Source: RGIG3009 sp045603285
Lineage (GTDB): Bacteria > Bacillota > Clostridia > Oscillospirales > Acutalibacteraceae
Length of the DNA stretch: 27,027 nt
Assembly (NCBI GenBank): GCA_045603285.1
Contig: JAZULW010000006.1
Span: 1-27,027 of the forward strand
Reading direction: 5' to 3'
Shown here: piece after piece, positions 1-6,583 of the stretch
Layout of the letters: every line of letters starts with the position of its first letter
Position numbering within the stretch: position 1 is the first letter of the stretch
Notes under the pieces: generated by a model
The model's input: only the letters and a program-made list of their open reading frames with translations
What the model was told of the DNA's origin: nothing
The model's database searches: none
Program-made: the position numbers and the translations under genes

Positions 1-117
1 CACGCGACACCTGCACGCAATGGTGTCGGCAACCGGTCGCGCATCATAACTGTATAAACGGTCGAAGTGGAATGCGGTTTGTTCCACGGCCACTTGCGCT
101 ACCGGTCGCTGTGCCAT
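1..117 (-). CDS. priA: Primosomal protein N' (PriA helicase), N-terminal fragment
   Basis: Only the first 39 codons are present; the gene runs off the left edge. The visible protein begins MAQRPVAQVAVEQTAFHFDR and continues LYSYDARP, which is the conserved opening of the PriA DNA-binding domain (VAV...FDRLYSY). PriA is the 3'-5' helicase that restarts stalled replication forks by reloading the primosome. It starts with ATG at 115-117, preceded on the minus strand by AGGAGAGGGG. It lies 24 bases downstream of rpoZ and is the last visible gene of the yicC-remA-gmk-rpoZ group. In many Firmicutes coaBC sits between rpoZ and priA; here nothing does. Identity rests on a short stretch, so confidence is good rather than complete. 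Confidence 0.85.
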   Translation of the reverse strand, partial: MAQRPVAQVAVEQTAFHFDRLYSYDARPVADTIACRCRV

Positions 118-141
118 ATTCCCCTCTCCTTAATCATCAGA

Positions 142-339
142 TCAGTCTTCTGAATACATCAATTTGTAATCGCCTTCGGTAAAATCCGTAATCGCCAAGC
201 TGACGGGTTTTTCCGTGAGGATGATGTTTTTCTCCTCAGCATCTTCCGCAATTTCACGGGCGCGTTTCGCCACCGCGATCACCACGGCATATAAGCTTTC
301 GTTGCCTTTCAATTTTTCAATATCAGTGGGTTTTAACAT
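142..339 (-). CDS. rpoZ: DNA-directed RNA polymerase omega subunit
   Basis: The 65-residue protein is typical in size for clostridial omega. It has the expected pattern: an N-terminal MLKPTDIEKLKGNESLYAVV segment followed by the conserved helix VAKRAREIAE, then a short acidic tail. Omega binds the beta' subunit and helps assemble and stabilise RNA polymerase. The start is ATG at 337-339, three bases after the gmk stop, with GGAGG about ten bases upstream lying inside the end of gmk, which suggests translational coupling. The position directly after gmk is the standard Firmicutes arrangement. Confidence 0.95.
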   Translation of the reverse strand: MLKPTDIEKLKGNESLYAVVIAVAKRAREIAEDAEEKNIILTEKPVSLAITDFTEGDYKLMYSED

Positions 340-342
340 AGG

Positions 343-933
343 TCATCTTCCTCCGTTTTGGTGTTTATGTTTTTCGGCTTCAATGAGCGCGTTGATACGC
401 GCGGCAGCCTCTTTCACATCGTCGTTTAATACGACGTGTTGATAGCGGTCAGTATGTTTCAGTTCTTCTTTGGCGGCAGCCAAACGGTTGCAAACACTTT
501 CTTCCGTTTCGGTACCACGGTTGCGCAAACGGCGTTCCAATTCTTCCATCGACGGAACAGCCAAAAACACCGATACGTGCTCGGGCACTTTCGCCATCAC
601 CTTTTCGGCACCTTGCACTTCAATTTCCAAAATCACGTTTTTTCCATCGTTCAACAACTGTTCCACGGCCGCACGCGGTGTTCCGTAGTAGTTGCCGTTG
701 TAACGGGCATATTCGAGCAATTCGTCGTTTTTGATCATCTCTTCCACTTGCTCGTGGGTGCGGAAGAAATACTGCACACCGTCCACGTCACCGGGACGGG
801 GGACGCGCGTGGTCACCGATACGGAAAGCACGGTATCCTCACGCATGGATAAAAGTTCCGACAAAACCGTGCCTTTTCCGCAACCTGAAGGACCGGATAA
901 CACGATTAGCAAACCGCGGGAATCAGTCGGCAT
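343..933 (-). CDS. gmk: Guanylate kinase
   Basis: ATP:GMP phosphotransferase that makes GDP in purine nucleotide metabolism. The P-loop GPSGCGKGT lies at about residues 14-22, followed by the GMP-binding region (TTRVPRPGDVDGVQYFF) and the lid region (RNRGTETEESVCNRL). Length is 196 residues, usual for the family. I chose ATG at 931-933 rather than the ATG at 948, because an AGGAGG at 940-945 sits six bases upstream of 933, and the 948 ATG lies within that ribosome binding site. The start overlaps the last codons of remA, so translation of the two is probably coupled. Gene order yicC-remA-gmk-rpoZ is conserved in Firmicutes. Confidence 0.96.
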   Translation of the reverse strand: MPTDSRGLLIVLSGPSGCGKGTVLSELLSMREDTVLSVSVTTRVPRPGDVDGVQYFFRTHEQVEEMIKNDELLEYARYNGNYYGTPRAAVEQLLNDGKNVILEIEVQGAEKVMAKVPEHVSVFLAVPSMEELERRLRNRGTETEESVCNRLAAAKEELKHTDRYQHVVLNDDVKEAAARINALIEAEKHKHQNGGR

Positions 934-1177
934 GGTCGTCCTCCTCATCGCTCAAACGATTGGCCACCGTTTCGGGTTGAACAGCAGACAAAATCACGCG
1001 GTCGGTATCCGTGATCAACACGGCACGGGTGCGACGACCGTAGGTAGCATCGATGAGCGCACCGCGTTCCTTGGCATCCTGGATTATGCGTTTGATGGGC
1101 GCCGATTCGGGACTGACGATTGCCAAAAGGCGGTTTGCAGCAACCATATTGCCGAAACCAATGTTAATAAGTCGCAT
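923..1177 (-). CDS. remA: RemA/ExtA family regulator (DUF370)
   Basis: Small 84-residue protein starting MRLINIGFGNMVAANRLLAI, the hallmark opening of the RemA (YlzA, DUF370) family, followed by ESAPIKRIIQDAKERG and the basic patch YGRRTRAVLIT. In Bacillus subtilis RemA is a DNA-binding activator of biofilm matrix and osmoprotection genes; in Clostridia its targets are unknown, so a regulatory role here is inference. Start ATG at 1175-1177 has a strong GGAGGGG upstream. It lies between yicC and gmk as in most Firmicutes and overlaps the gmk start by 11 bases. Confidence 0.93.
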   Translation of the reverse strand: MRLINIGFGNMVAANRLLAIVSPESAPIKRIIQDAKERGALIDATYGRRTRAVLITDTDRVILSAVQPETVANRLSDEEDDHAD

Positions 1178-1189
1178 ACGTCCCCTCCG

Positions 1190-2068
1190 TTACTCAATAT
1201 TTTGAATTTGTTCGCGAATCTTTTCGATTTCTGCTTTCATATCCACCACCACTTGCGTAAGCGCAAGGTCTTGCACCTTGGAACCAATGGTGTTGGTTTC
1301 ACGGTTGATTTCCTGCACAAGGAAATCCAATTTACGGCCGATCGGCTCACTTGCATTCATCAACATCTCCAGTTGATCCAAATGACTGCGAAGGCGCACG
1401 GTTTCTTCCGCCGTGGCAATTTTATCAGCAAACACTGCCGCCTCGGTCAACAACCGTTGTTCATCCACCGTGACAGTGCCGAGCAATTCGCGCATACGGG
1501 TTTCTACCTTCTGCATATGCTCGCGAACCGTTTGGGGCGAACGTTCTTCCACACGGGCAACGTTTTCAAGAAGCAACGCACGACGGGAAAGCACGTCGTC
1601 ACGCAGACGGGCACCTTCCTGTTCGCGCATCAACACAAATTTTTGCAGCGCGGTTTGCGCCACCGTTTTTACGGCGTTCCAGAGCCGTTCTTCGTCCGTT
1701 TCCGTTTTGCGAACGGTAAGCACATCGGGAAAACGTGCCAGATTCATTACCGAACTGTCATCACGCACCGAAAGCGAATCGGCAATTTCCTGCAATGCTG
1801 CCAAATATGCTTCGGCAAGCGGCAGATTAACCGCCACATGGGTATCCGCTACTTCGGCTGCTTCAATGGACACATAGGCTTCCACTTTGCCGCGCGCGAT
1901 ACCGCTTTGCAAAAACGATTTCAATTTTTCATCCAAAAACCCGTACGTGCGGGGCAACCGAGACGAATATTCAAAAAAACGGTGATTGACTGATTTGAGT
2001 TCAACGGTGATCTCCCATCCGTCAATCCGTTCACAATGGCGGCCGTAGCCCGTCATACTGCGGATCAT
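1190..2068 (-). CDS. yicC: YicC/YloC family endoribonuclease
   Basis: 292 residues beginning MIRSMTGYGR, the diagnostic YicC N-terminus, with ELKSVNHRFFEYSSRLPR shortly after. The C-terminal half carries the DUF1732 signature, with GRKLDFLVQEINRETNTIGSK spread near the end. Family members are endoribonucleases implicated in small-RNA turnover; substrate here is unknown. I chose ATG at 2066-2068 over the upstream ATG at 2092 because AGGAGG at 2076-2081 is correctly spaced and homologues start at MIRSMTGYG. An 11-bp hairpin without a terminator T-run separates it from oadA upstream, so it may be read from the carboxyltransferase promoter. Confidence 0.94.
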   Translation of the reverse strand: MIRSMTGYGRHCERIDGWEITVELKSVNHRFFEYSSRLPRTYGFLDEKLKSFLQSGIARGKVEAYVSIEAAEVADTHVAVNLPLAEAYLAALQEIADSLSVRDDSSVMNLARFPDVLTVRKTETDEERLWNAVKTVAQTALQKFVLMREQEGARLRDDVLSRRALLLENVARVEERSPQTVREHMQKVETRMRELLGTVTVDEQRLLTEAAVFADKIATAEETVRLRSHLDQLEMLMNASEPIGRKLDFLVQEINRETNTIGSKVQDLALTQVVVDMKAEIEKIREQIQNIE

Positions 2069-2105
2069 AGTGTTTCCTCCTAGGCTGTTCACAAATATGA
2101 CACGA

Positions 2106-2135
2106 CCGAAAGCCGCAAAAAAGCGCGGCTTTCGG
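2106..2135. repeat. 11-bp perfect hairpin between oadA and yicC
   Basis: CCGAAAGCCGC at 2106-2116 pairs with GCGGCTTTCGG at 2125-2135 around an 8-base loop. On the transcribed (minus) strand no T-run follows the stem, so it is not a classical terminator. The loop itself contains six T's in that orientation, and a smaller competing hairpin (AAAGC-CGC-GCTTT followed by T's) can form from the left arm plus the loop. It may be an attenuator, a processing site or an mRNA stabiliser for the upstream operon; that role is inference. Confidence 0.6.
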
Positions 2136-2154
2136 TGTGATAAATGTTGATATT

Positions 2155-3555
2155 TTATACCGGATGTACGTTGTTCTCTTTATCCAAATGCGCGCCGTCA
2201 ATACCATATTTTTCGTTACGGCGTTTTTCAAAATATTTAAGAGCAACTTGACCGAATTGCGCGTAGCTGAGAACATCTTCTTCTTGTTCGTACCACTCGC
2301 TGATCTCACTGCGCAACTGTTCCAACTCAGGTTGTAACAGGTCTGCAGGACGGCAGGTGATGGGTGTTTCGTCCCCGATGATCTTTTTGGTGAACTCCGG
2401 ATCAATCGGCACAGGCGTAGCACCGTATTCACCACGAACAAGACCTTTGAATTCTTTGGTGACCATCTTATAGCGTTCGCCACCGATGACATTAAACACC
2501 GCTTGGGTACCCACGATTTGCGAAGAAGGAGTAACGAGGGGCGGATACCCTGCATCGGCACGCACGCGCGGCACTTCTTGCAACACTTCTTCCAACTGGT
2601 CTTCACGGCCGGCTTGTTTCAGCTGGCTCACCAAGTTGGAAAGCATACCGCCGGGAACTTGGTAGATAAGGGCATTGGCATCCACTTCCAACATTTTGGG
2701 GTTAAGAAGCCCGTTGTCCATATACTTTTTGCGCAACGTGCCGAAGTATTTGCTCACTTCGTTGAGTTTTACAAGGTCAAGACCCGTATCGTACTCGGTG
2801 CCCTGTAAGGCGGCAACCATCGATTCGGTAGCGGGGTGCGACGTGCCCATTGCAAGGGGCGACAACGCCGTATCCACCACATCGGCACCGGCTTCGATGG
2901 CTTTCATAAGCACCATATCGGCAATACCGGCGGTGAAGTGCGAGTGCACCTGCACCGGAATGGAAACCGCTTTTTTAATTTCGGAAACCAACTCATACGT
3001 CGCATAGGGAACCAACAAACCCGCCATATCTTTGATGCACAGAGAATCGGCACCTGCCGACTCCAACTGCTTCGCATAATTGACGAAATATTCCACGTTG
3101 TGCACGGGGCTGGTGGTATACGACACCGCCACTTGCACGTGAGCGCCTTTTTCTTTCTTGGCGGCATTGATGGAGGTTTGGAGGTTGCGAATATCGTTGA
3201 GCGCATCAAAAATACGAATCACATCGATACCGTTTGCCACCGATTTTTGCACAAAATATTCCACCACATCGTCCGCATAATGGCGGTAACCAAGCATATT
3301 TTGGCCGCGGAACAACATCTGAAGCGGTGTTTTGGGCATATGTTTTTTCAATAAGCGCAACCGCTCCCACGGATCTTCGCCCAAGAAACGGAGGCAGGAG
3401 TCAAACGTAGCACCACCCCAACATTCGAGCGAACGATATCCGATATCGTCCAGCATTTCGAGTGCAGGGATCATATCCTCCGTAGACATACGAGTCGCAA
3501 TCAACGATTGATGCGCATCGCGCAAAATGGTTTCGGTAATGCCAACCTTAGCCAT
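2155..3555 (-). CDS. oadA: Oxaloacetate decarboxylase alpha / pyruvate carboxyltransferase (5S-type) subunit
   Basis: 466 residues with a TIM-barrel pyruvate carboxyltransferase fold. Metal and substrate residues are visible: D13 in TETILRDAHQS, the lysine K175 in LCIKDMAGL that is carbamylated in the family, and H204/H206 in VHSHF. A PYC/OADA conserved domain follows (SQIVGTQAVFNV, then YGATPVPIDPE). It has no C-terminal biotin domain; that is the separate 136-residue protein upstream. The reaction moves a carboxyl group between oxaloacetate/pyruvate and the biotin carrier. Start ATG at 3553-3555 follows AAGGAAAGGAAG. No oadB-type membrane subunit is next to it, so it may work in a transcarboxylase rather than a sodium pump. 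Confidence 0.93.
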   Translation of the reverse strand: MAKVGITETILRDAHQSLIATRMSTEDMIPALEMLDDIGYRSLECWGGATFDSCLRFLGEDPWERLRLLKKHMPKTPLQMLFRGQNMLGYRHYADDVVEYFVQKSVANGIDVIRIFDALNDIRNLQTSINAAKKEKGAHVQVAVSYTTSPVHNVEYFVNYAKQLESAGADSLCIKDMAGLLVPYATYELVSEIKKAVSIPVQVHSHFTAGIADMVLMKAIEAGADVVDTALSPLAMGTSHPATESMVAALQGTEYDTGLDLVKLNEVSKYFGTLRKKYMDNGLLNPKMLEVDANALIYQVPGGMLSNLVSQLKQAGREDQLEEVLQEVPRVRADAGYPPLVTPSSQIVGTQAVFNVIGGERYKMVTKEFKGLVRGEYGATPVPIDPEFTKKIIGDETPITCRPADLLQPELEQLRSEISEWYEQEEDVLSYAQFGQVALKYFEKRRNEKYGIDGAHLDKENNVHPV

Positions 3556-3572
3556 AGTGATTCTTCCTTTCC

Positions 3573-3983
3573 TTATTGCAGCGATACGAGGGTTTTGCCG
3601 GAATCGACACTATCGCCCTTGTTAACGTGCACGCCCGCCACAACACCGTCACGAGGGGCCATGATTTCATTTTCCATTTTCATGGCTTCCAGAATCAACA
3701 GAACGTCGCCTTCCTTCACCGACTGACCGGCAGACACCAAAATGTTTACGATGGTACCGGGCATAGGAGCAACCACCGTTTCGGCACCGGCGGCAGGCGC
3801 AGGTGCGGCGGCGGGAGCCGCTTGTTCAGCAGGCGCAGCGGCGGGAGCCGGTGCGGGTGCAGCGGGAGCAGGAGCCGCGGCAACAGGCGCCGGTGCGGTT
3901 GCTGCTACGGGAGCGGTGCCGCCCATTTCTTCCACTTGCACATCGTAGGTTTTTCCGTTAACGGTAATGTTAAATCTTTTCAT
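3573..3983 (-). CDS. Biotin carboxyl carrier protein (1.3S/GcdC-like)
   Basis: 136 residues. A short N-terminal domain (MKRFNITVNGKTYDVQVEE) is followed by an alanine/proline-rich flexible linker from about residue 23 to 66, then a biotinyl domain with EAMKMEN at about 99-105, where K102 is the biotinylated lysine. It swings carboxybiotin between the two carboxyltransferase subunits encoded on either side. Start ATG at 3981-3983 has GAGAGG upstream. It lies 35 bases downstream of the acyl-CoA carboxyltransferase-like gene and 17 bases upstream of oadA. The linker makes a long Gly/Ala-rich open frame on the opposite strand, which I regard as an artefact. Confidence 0.93.
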   Translation of the reverse strand: MKRFNITVNGKTYDVQVEEMGGTAPVAATAPAPVAAAPAPAAPAPAPAAAPAEQAAPAAAPAPAAGAETVVAPMPGTIVNILVSAGQSVKEGDVLLILEAMKMENEIMAPRDGVVAGVHVNKGDSVDSGKTLVSLQ

Positions 3984-4018
3984 AGCGTTTTACCTCTCTA
4001 TCTTTAGTTGACATTCCA

Positions 4019-5287
4019 TCACAAACGAATATTGGCATGTTTTTTGGGAAGTTTGCTGACACGTTTCCCGAGAAGCATTTCCATATACGCAGCAACCGAA
4101 GCACGGGTGTTCTCCACCGCAACAACATCGGTAACGGCACCTTGCGCGGCCGCTTTTTGCGCCGTGCATTCCGTAACACGGTATTCCTCAACCAAAGCTT
4201 CACGTTCTTTGGCGGGATCTTTCATTGCGGCCAAACGCTCACTCCACAACAACGGAACGGCCGTTTCGGGAGCAAGGGCCGAAATGGACGCGTTTTCCCA
4301 CGCGAGAACCACGTCTGCACCCGCCGTTTTCCCGGCAACGGCAATATACACGGGGCCGTAAGCTTTACCGGCAATGAGCGTGATCTTGGCGGTAGTGGCT
4401 TCGGCATACGCTTGGTCAAGTTTCATCGCACCTTTGAGGCAACCGAAACCGGCGGCATCCACCACCGTGATAACAGGCAAGGAAAACGCATCGCAAAAAC
4501 GGACAAAACGCGCCGCATACGAAGCAGCGCAACAACCGATCTTCTCTTCTGCCAGCACCACGATACCGCAAGAAGAGCCGTTGATCCGCGCCAGAGCAGC
4601 AAGCGCATTGTCGGTTTGATAAAGCGGATAAAGCGAATGGGCATCCGCCAGCACGTCGGCCACTTGGAGTGCATCGTCCGCCTTAGCTGTGATCGCTTGT
4701 CCCGCTTCGTACAACACGGGAGCAGCCAAGTTGTTGGCAGGCAGATAATCCAAAAGCAACCGCGCTTTTTCAATAGCGGCATCCGCATCCTCTGCCACCA
4801 CATCGGCACTGGTCTTTTCGTCTGCAGAAAGATAATAGTCGGCTTCTTTCGCGGCAATCACCACATCCGCGGCGGCAGCAATCATCGCGGCCGAACCGAC
4901 ACAGGAGCCCGTGATGACCGCAATTTGCGGAACGACACCGGAAAGTTCGTTGGCGGCATACAAAATTTTCGCCACCGCATCCATAGCGGCGATACCGTCG
5001 TCCAAGCGGACACCATTGCTGTCAAACAAGCCGATAACAGGGGCACCATTTTGGGCGGCCAATTGATATATTTTTTGAATTTTTGCGGCTGCTACCGTGC
5101 TGATGGCACCGCTACAAACCGCTTTATCTTGCGCAAACGCATAAGCCGGCGAATCGTTGATAAGACCGTAGCCGCACACGACCGATGCCGCCGCATCACC
5201 GTCTTGCATCAAGCGATCCAGTTCCGTGAAACTGCCTGCATCAAACAACTTGGTTAACTGCGTGCGTGCCGCTTCGTTTTGAGTCAT
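4019..5287 (-). CDS. Divergent acyl-CoA carboxyltransferase (MmdA/12S-like) subunit
   Basis: 422 residues, shorter than the roughly 510 of MmdA/PccB. The family backbone is clear: LTKLFDAGSFTELD near the start, IQKIYQLAAQNGAPVIGLFDS, GVVPQIAVITGSC in the N-half, and ARFVRFCDAFSLPVITVVD with AEATTAKITLIAGKAYG in the C-half. Usual family motifs are altered: SGGARI reads SNGVRL, CAGGA reads CVGSA, and KAYGGAYD reads KAYGPVYI. The segment joining the two halves is short. It should transfer carboxyl groups between biotin and an acyl-CoA, but its substrate and even its activity are uncertain. I chose ATG at 5285-5287 with GGAGG at 5296-5300 rather than the ATG at 5323. First gene of the operon. Confidence 0.8.
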   Translation of the reverse strand: MTQNEAARTQLTKLFDAGSFTELDRLMQDGDAAASVVCGYGLINDSPAYAFAQDKAVCSGAISTVAAAKIQKIYQLAAQNGAPVIGLFDSNGVRLDDGIAAMDAVAKILYAANELSGVVPQIAVITGSCVGSAAMIAAAADVVIAAKEADYYLSADEKTSADVVAEDADAAIEKARLLLDYLPANNLAAPVLYEAGQAITAKADDALQVADVLADAHSLYPLYQTDNALAALARINGSSCGIVVLAEEKIGCCAASYAARFVRFCDAFSLPVITVVDAAGFGCLKGAMKLDQAYAEATTAKITLIAGKAYGPVYIAVAGKTAGADVVLAWENASISALAPETAVPLLWSERLAAMKDPAKEREALVEEYRVTECTAQKAAAQGAVTDVVAVENTRASVAAYMEMLLGKRVSKLPKKHANIRL

Positions 5288-5349
5288 AGTTTCAACCTCC
5301 GTACAGACGTTTGGAAAAGCCATCCTACGCCATGGTAATGATTGCCTTT

Positions 5350-5378
5350 ATTATACTGTAAATTTCATAAAATTACAA
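5350..5378 (-). promoter_or_regulatory. Sigma-A-like promoter for the carboxyltransferase operon
   Basis: On the minus strand a -35 TTGTAA (5373-5378) is separated by exactly 17 bases from a -10 TATAAT (5350-5355). The predicted transcript starts near 5343, leaving a leader of about 55 bases before the ATG at 5287. This promoter could drive everything down to priA. Confidence 0.75.
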
Positions 5379-5417
5379 GAGATTTCACACGAAAAGAGCA
5401 CAAATTTGTTGCATTGT

Positions 5418-5789
5418 TCAGCAACCGCCGGCACACCCTTGGCACGGGCGGTTAAAGACATCGGGAATGGATACGGTCGCGCATCCGTTTTCAACAATAA
5501 AGCCCAATTTTTGCAGCAAAGAAAAGTATGTTTCATCCCCACAAACAGCCGTAACCGCATTGCGGTTGGCGGCAGCATTGAGTGCGGCGCGAACCAACCA
5601 TTCTTGCAAATCGGCATCGACCGAACGGCAAGCGAGCAGTTGAACGGTGTCTTTTTGAAGGCGGTACAGTATGTAACCGCTTTCCTCTCCTTTATCCCAT
5701 AAAACCATTGCGGAAACCGCACCCGTCAATCCTTCACGCGCGGCAAGAACGGCCGCTTTATCTGGGGCGGCGGGATGTATTTCGAACAT
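5418..5789 (-). CDS. Small GNAT-like acetyltransferase with Cys-rich tail
   Basis: 123 residues. I cannot name it from sequence with certainty. The middle resembles a GNAT fold, with SAMVLWDKGEESGYILYRL as a strand pair, WLVRAALNAAANR as a helix, and YFSLLQKLGFIVENG matching the common GNAT ending (FYEKLGF). The classical acetyl-CoA loop (Q/RxxGxG/A) is not clear, so activity is uncertain. The protein ends RPCQGCAGGC, a compact three-cysteine tail that could bind a metal. Start ATG at 5787-5789 has GGGAG about ten bases upstream and overlaps the rluB end by 32 bases; an in-frame ATG at 5828 is less likely. It is the last gene of the M50-scpAB-ytfJ-dacF-rluB operon. Confidence 0.65.
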   Translation of the reverse strand: MFEIHPAAPDKAAVLAAREGLTGAVSAMVLWDKGEESGYILYRLQKDTVQLLACRSVDADLQEWLVRAALNAAANRNAVTAVCGDETYFSLLQKLGFIVENGCATVSIPDVFNRPCQGCAGGC

Positions 5790-6576
5790 TGGATTCCACT
5801 CTCCCGTTTTTAATATAGTCAGCGGCAATTTTTTGGGTGGTCTTGGAAGCCATCACCAAAGCACGCACTTCTTTGGGGTCTAAATGCCGCCATTGGCCAA
5901 CGGGCAACATTCCGAGTTTCACATCTGCCATGGCCACGCGTTTTAAACGGATCACGTCCAGACCCAATTGTTCACACATTTTTCGAATTTGTCGATTGCG
6001 CCCTTCATACAACACGATCACAAGCACCGTACGCGGCGGTGCATCGTCTTTTTTGGGGGTAGCGGTGATAATATCGGCGTCTGCGGGCAACGTTTTTTTG
6101 CCTTCGAGCATCATTCCTTCGCGGAATTTAAGCAGTTGTTCGTCGTTCACTTCCGCGCGCACCGTAACACGATAGCGTTTGGGAAGATGCGCCGGAGGAT
6201 GCATCATGGCATTGGCAAAATCGCCGTCGTGCGTCATCAGCAACAGGCCTCCGGAGTCCTTATCCAACCGCCCCACGGGAAACACACGCACTCCCGCATC
6301 GTCTACCAAATCGGCCACACACTTGCGCCCTTTTTCGTCATGGAGCGTCGTAATATAGCCGCGGGGTTTATGCAACATCAAATACAAGGGCTTTTCCGCG
6401 CCGGCGATGGGTTTTCCGTGTACGGTAATGCGGTCGCGTCGGTCATCCGCTTTATCACCCAAACGGACGGGATGGCCGTTTACCTTTACCACACCTTGCG
6501 CAATCAATTCTTCCGCTTTGCGGCGCGATGCCACACCGCGGTCTGCCAAAATCTTTTGTATTCTGACCAATGCCAT
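5758..6576 (-). CDS. rluB: RluB-type 23S rRNA pseudouridine synthase
   Basis: 272 residues. An S4 RNA-binding domain occupies about residues 3-60 (RIQKILADRGVASRRKAEELI), followed by the RsuA/RluB catalytic domain with GRLDKDSGGLLLMTHDG, where D105 is the catalytic aspartate. The C-terminal motif EGRNRQIRKMCEQLG is also typical. It isomerises a uridine in 23S rRNA helix 89 in characterised RluB proteins; the exact site here is inferred from subfamily. Start ATG at 6574-6576 has GAGGTGA upstream, seven bases after the dacF stop. It sits downstream of scpAB and dacF, a common Firmicutes order. Confidence 0.93.
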   Translation of the reverse strand: MALVRIQKILADRGVASRRKAEELIAQGVVKVNGHPVRLGDKADDRRDRITVHGKPIAGAEKPLYLMLHKPRGYITTLHDEKGRKCVADLVDDAGVRVFPVGRLDKDSGGLLLMTHDGDFANAMMHPPAHLPKRYRVTVRAEVNDEQLLKFREGMMLEGKKTLPADADIITATPKKDDAPPRTVLVIVLYEGRNRQIRKMCEQLGLDVIRLKRVAMADVKLGMLPVGQWRHLDPKEVRALVMASKTTQKIAADYIKNGRVESNVRNTSRRPR

Positions 6577-6583
6577 TTTTCGG

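Noticed and set aside
731..1993. Long plus-strand open frame (420 codons) opposite gmk, remA and yicC
   Set aside because: It lies wholly antisense to three well-supported conserved genes, has low-complexity Phe/His/Arg composition and no recognisable motif.
3742..3948. Gly/Ala-rich plus-strand frame resembling a structural repeat protein
   Set aside because: It is the reverse complement of the Ala/Pro linker of the biotin carrier protein.
4037..5257. 406-codon plus-strand open frame opposite the carboxyltransferase subunit
   Set aside because: Mirror frame of a real gene; composition and absence of motifs or ribosome binding site indicate an artefact.
5400..5417. Short palindrome (ACAAATTTGT core) after the GNAT-like gene as a terminator
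   Set aside because: The stem is AT-rich and short and is followed only by a broken T-run, so I could not support it as an intrinsic terminator.
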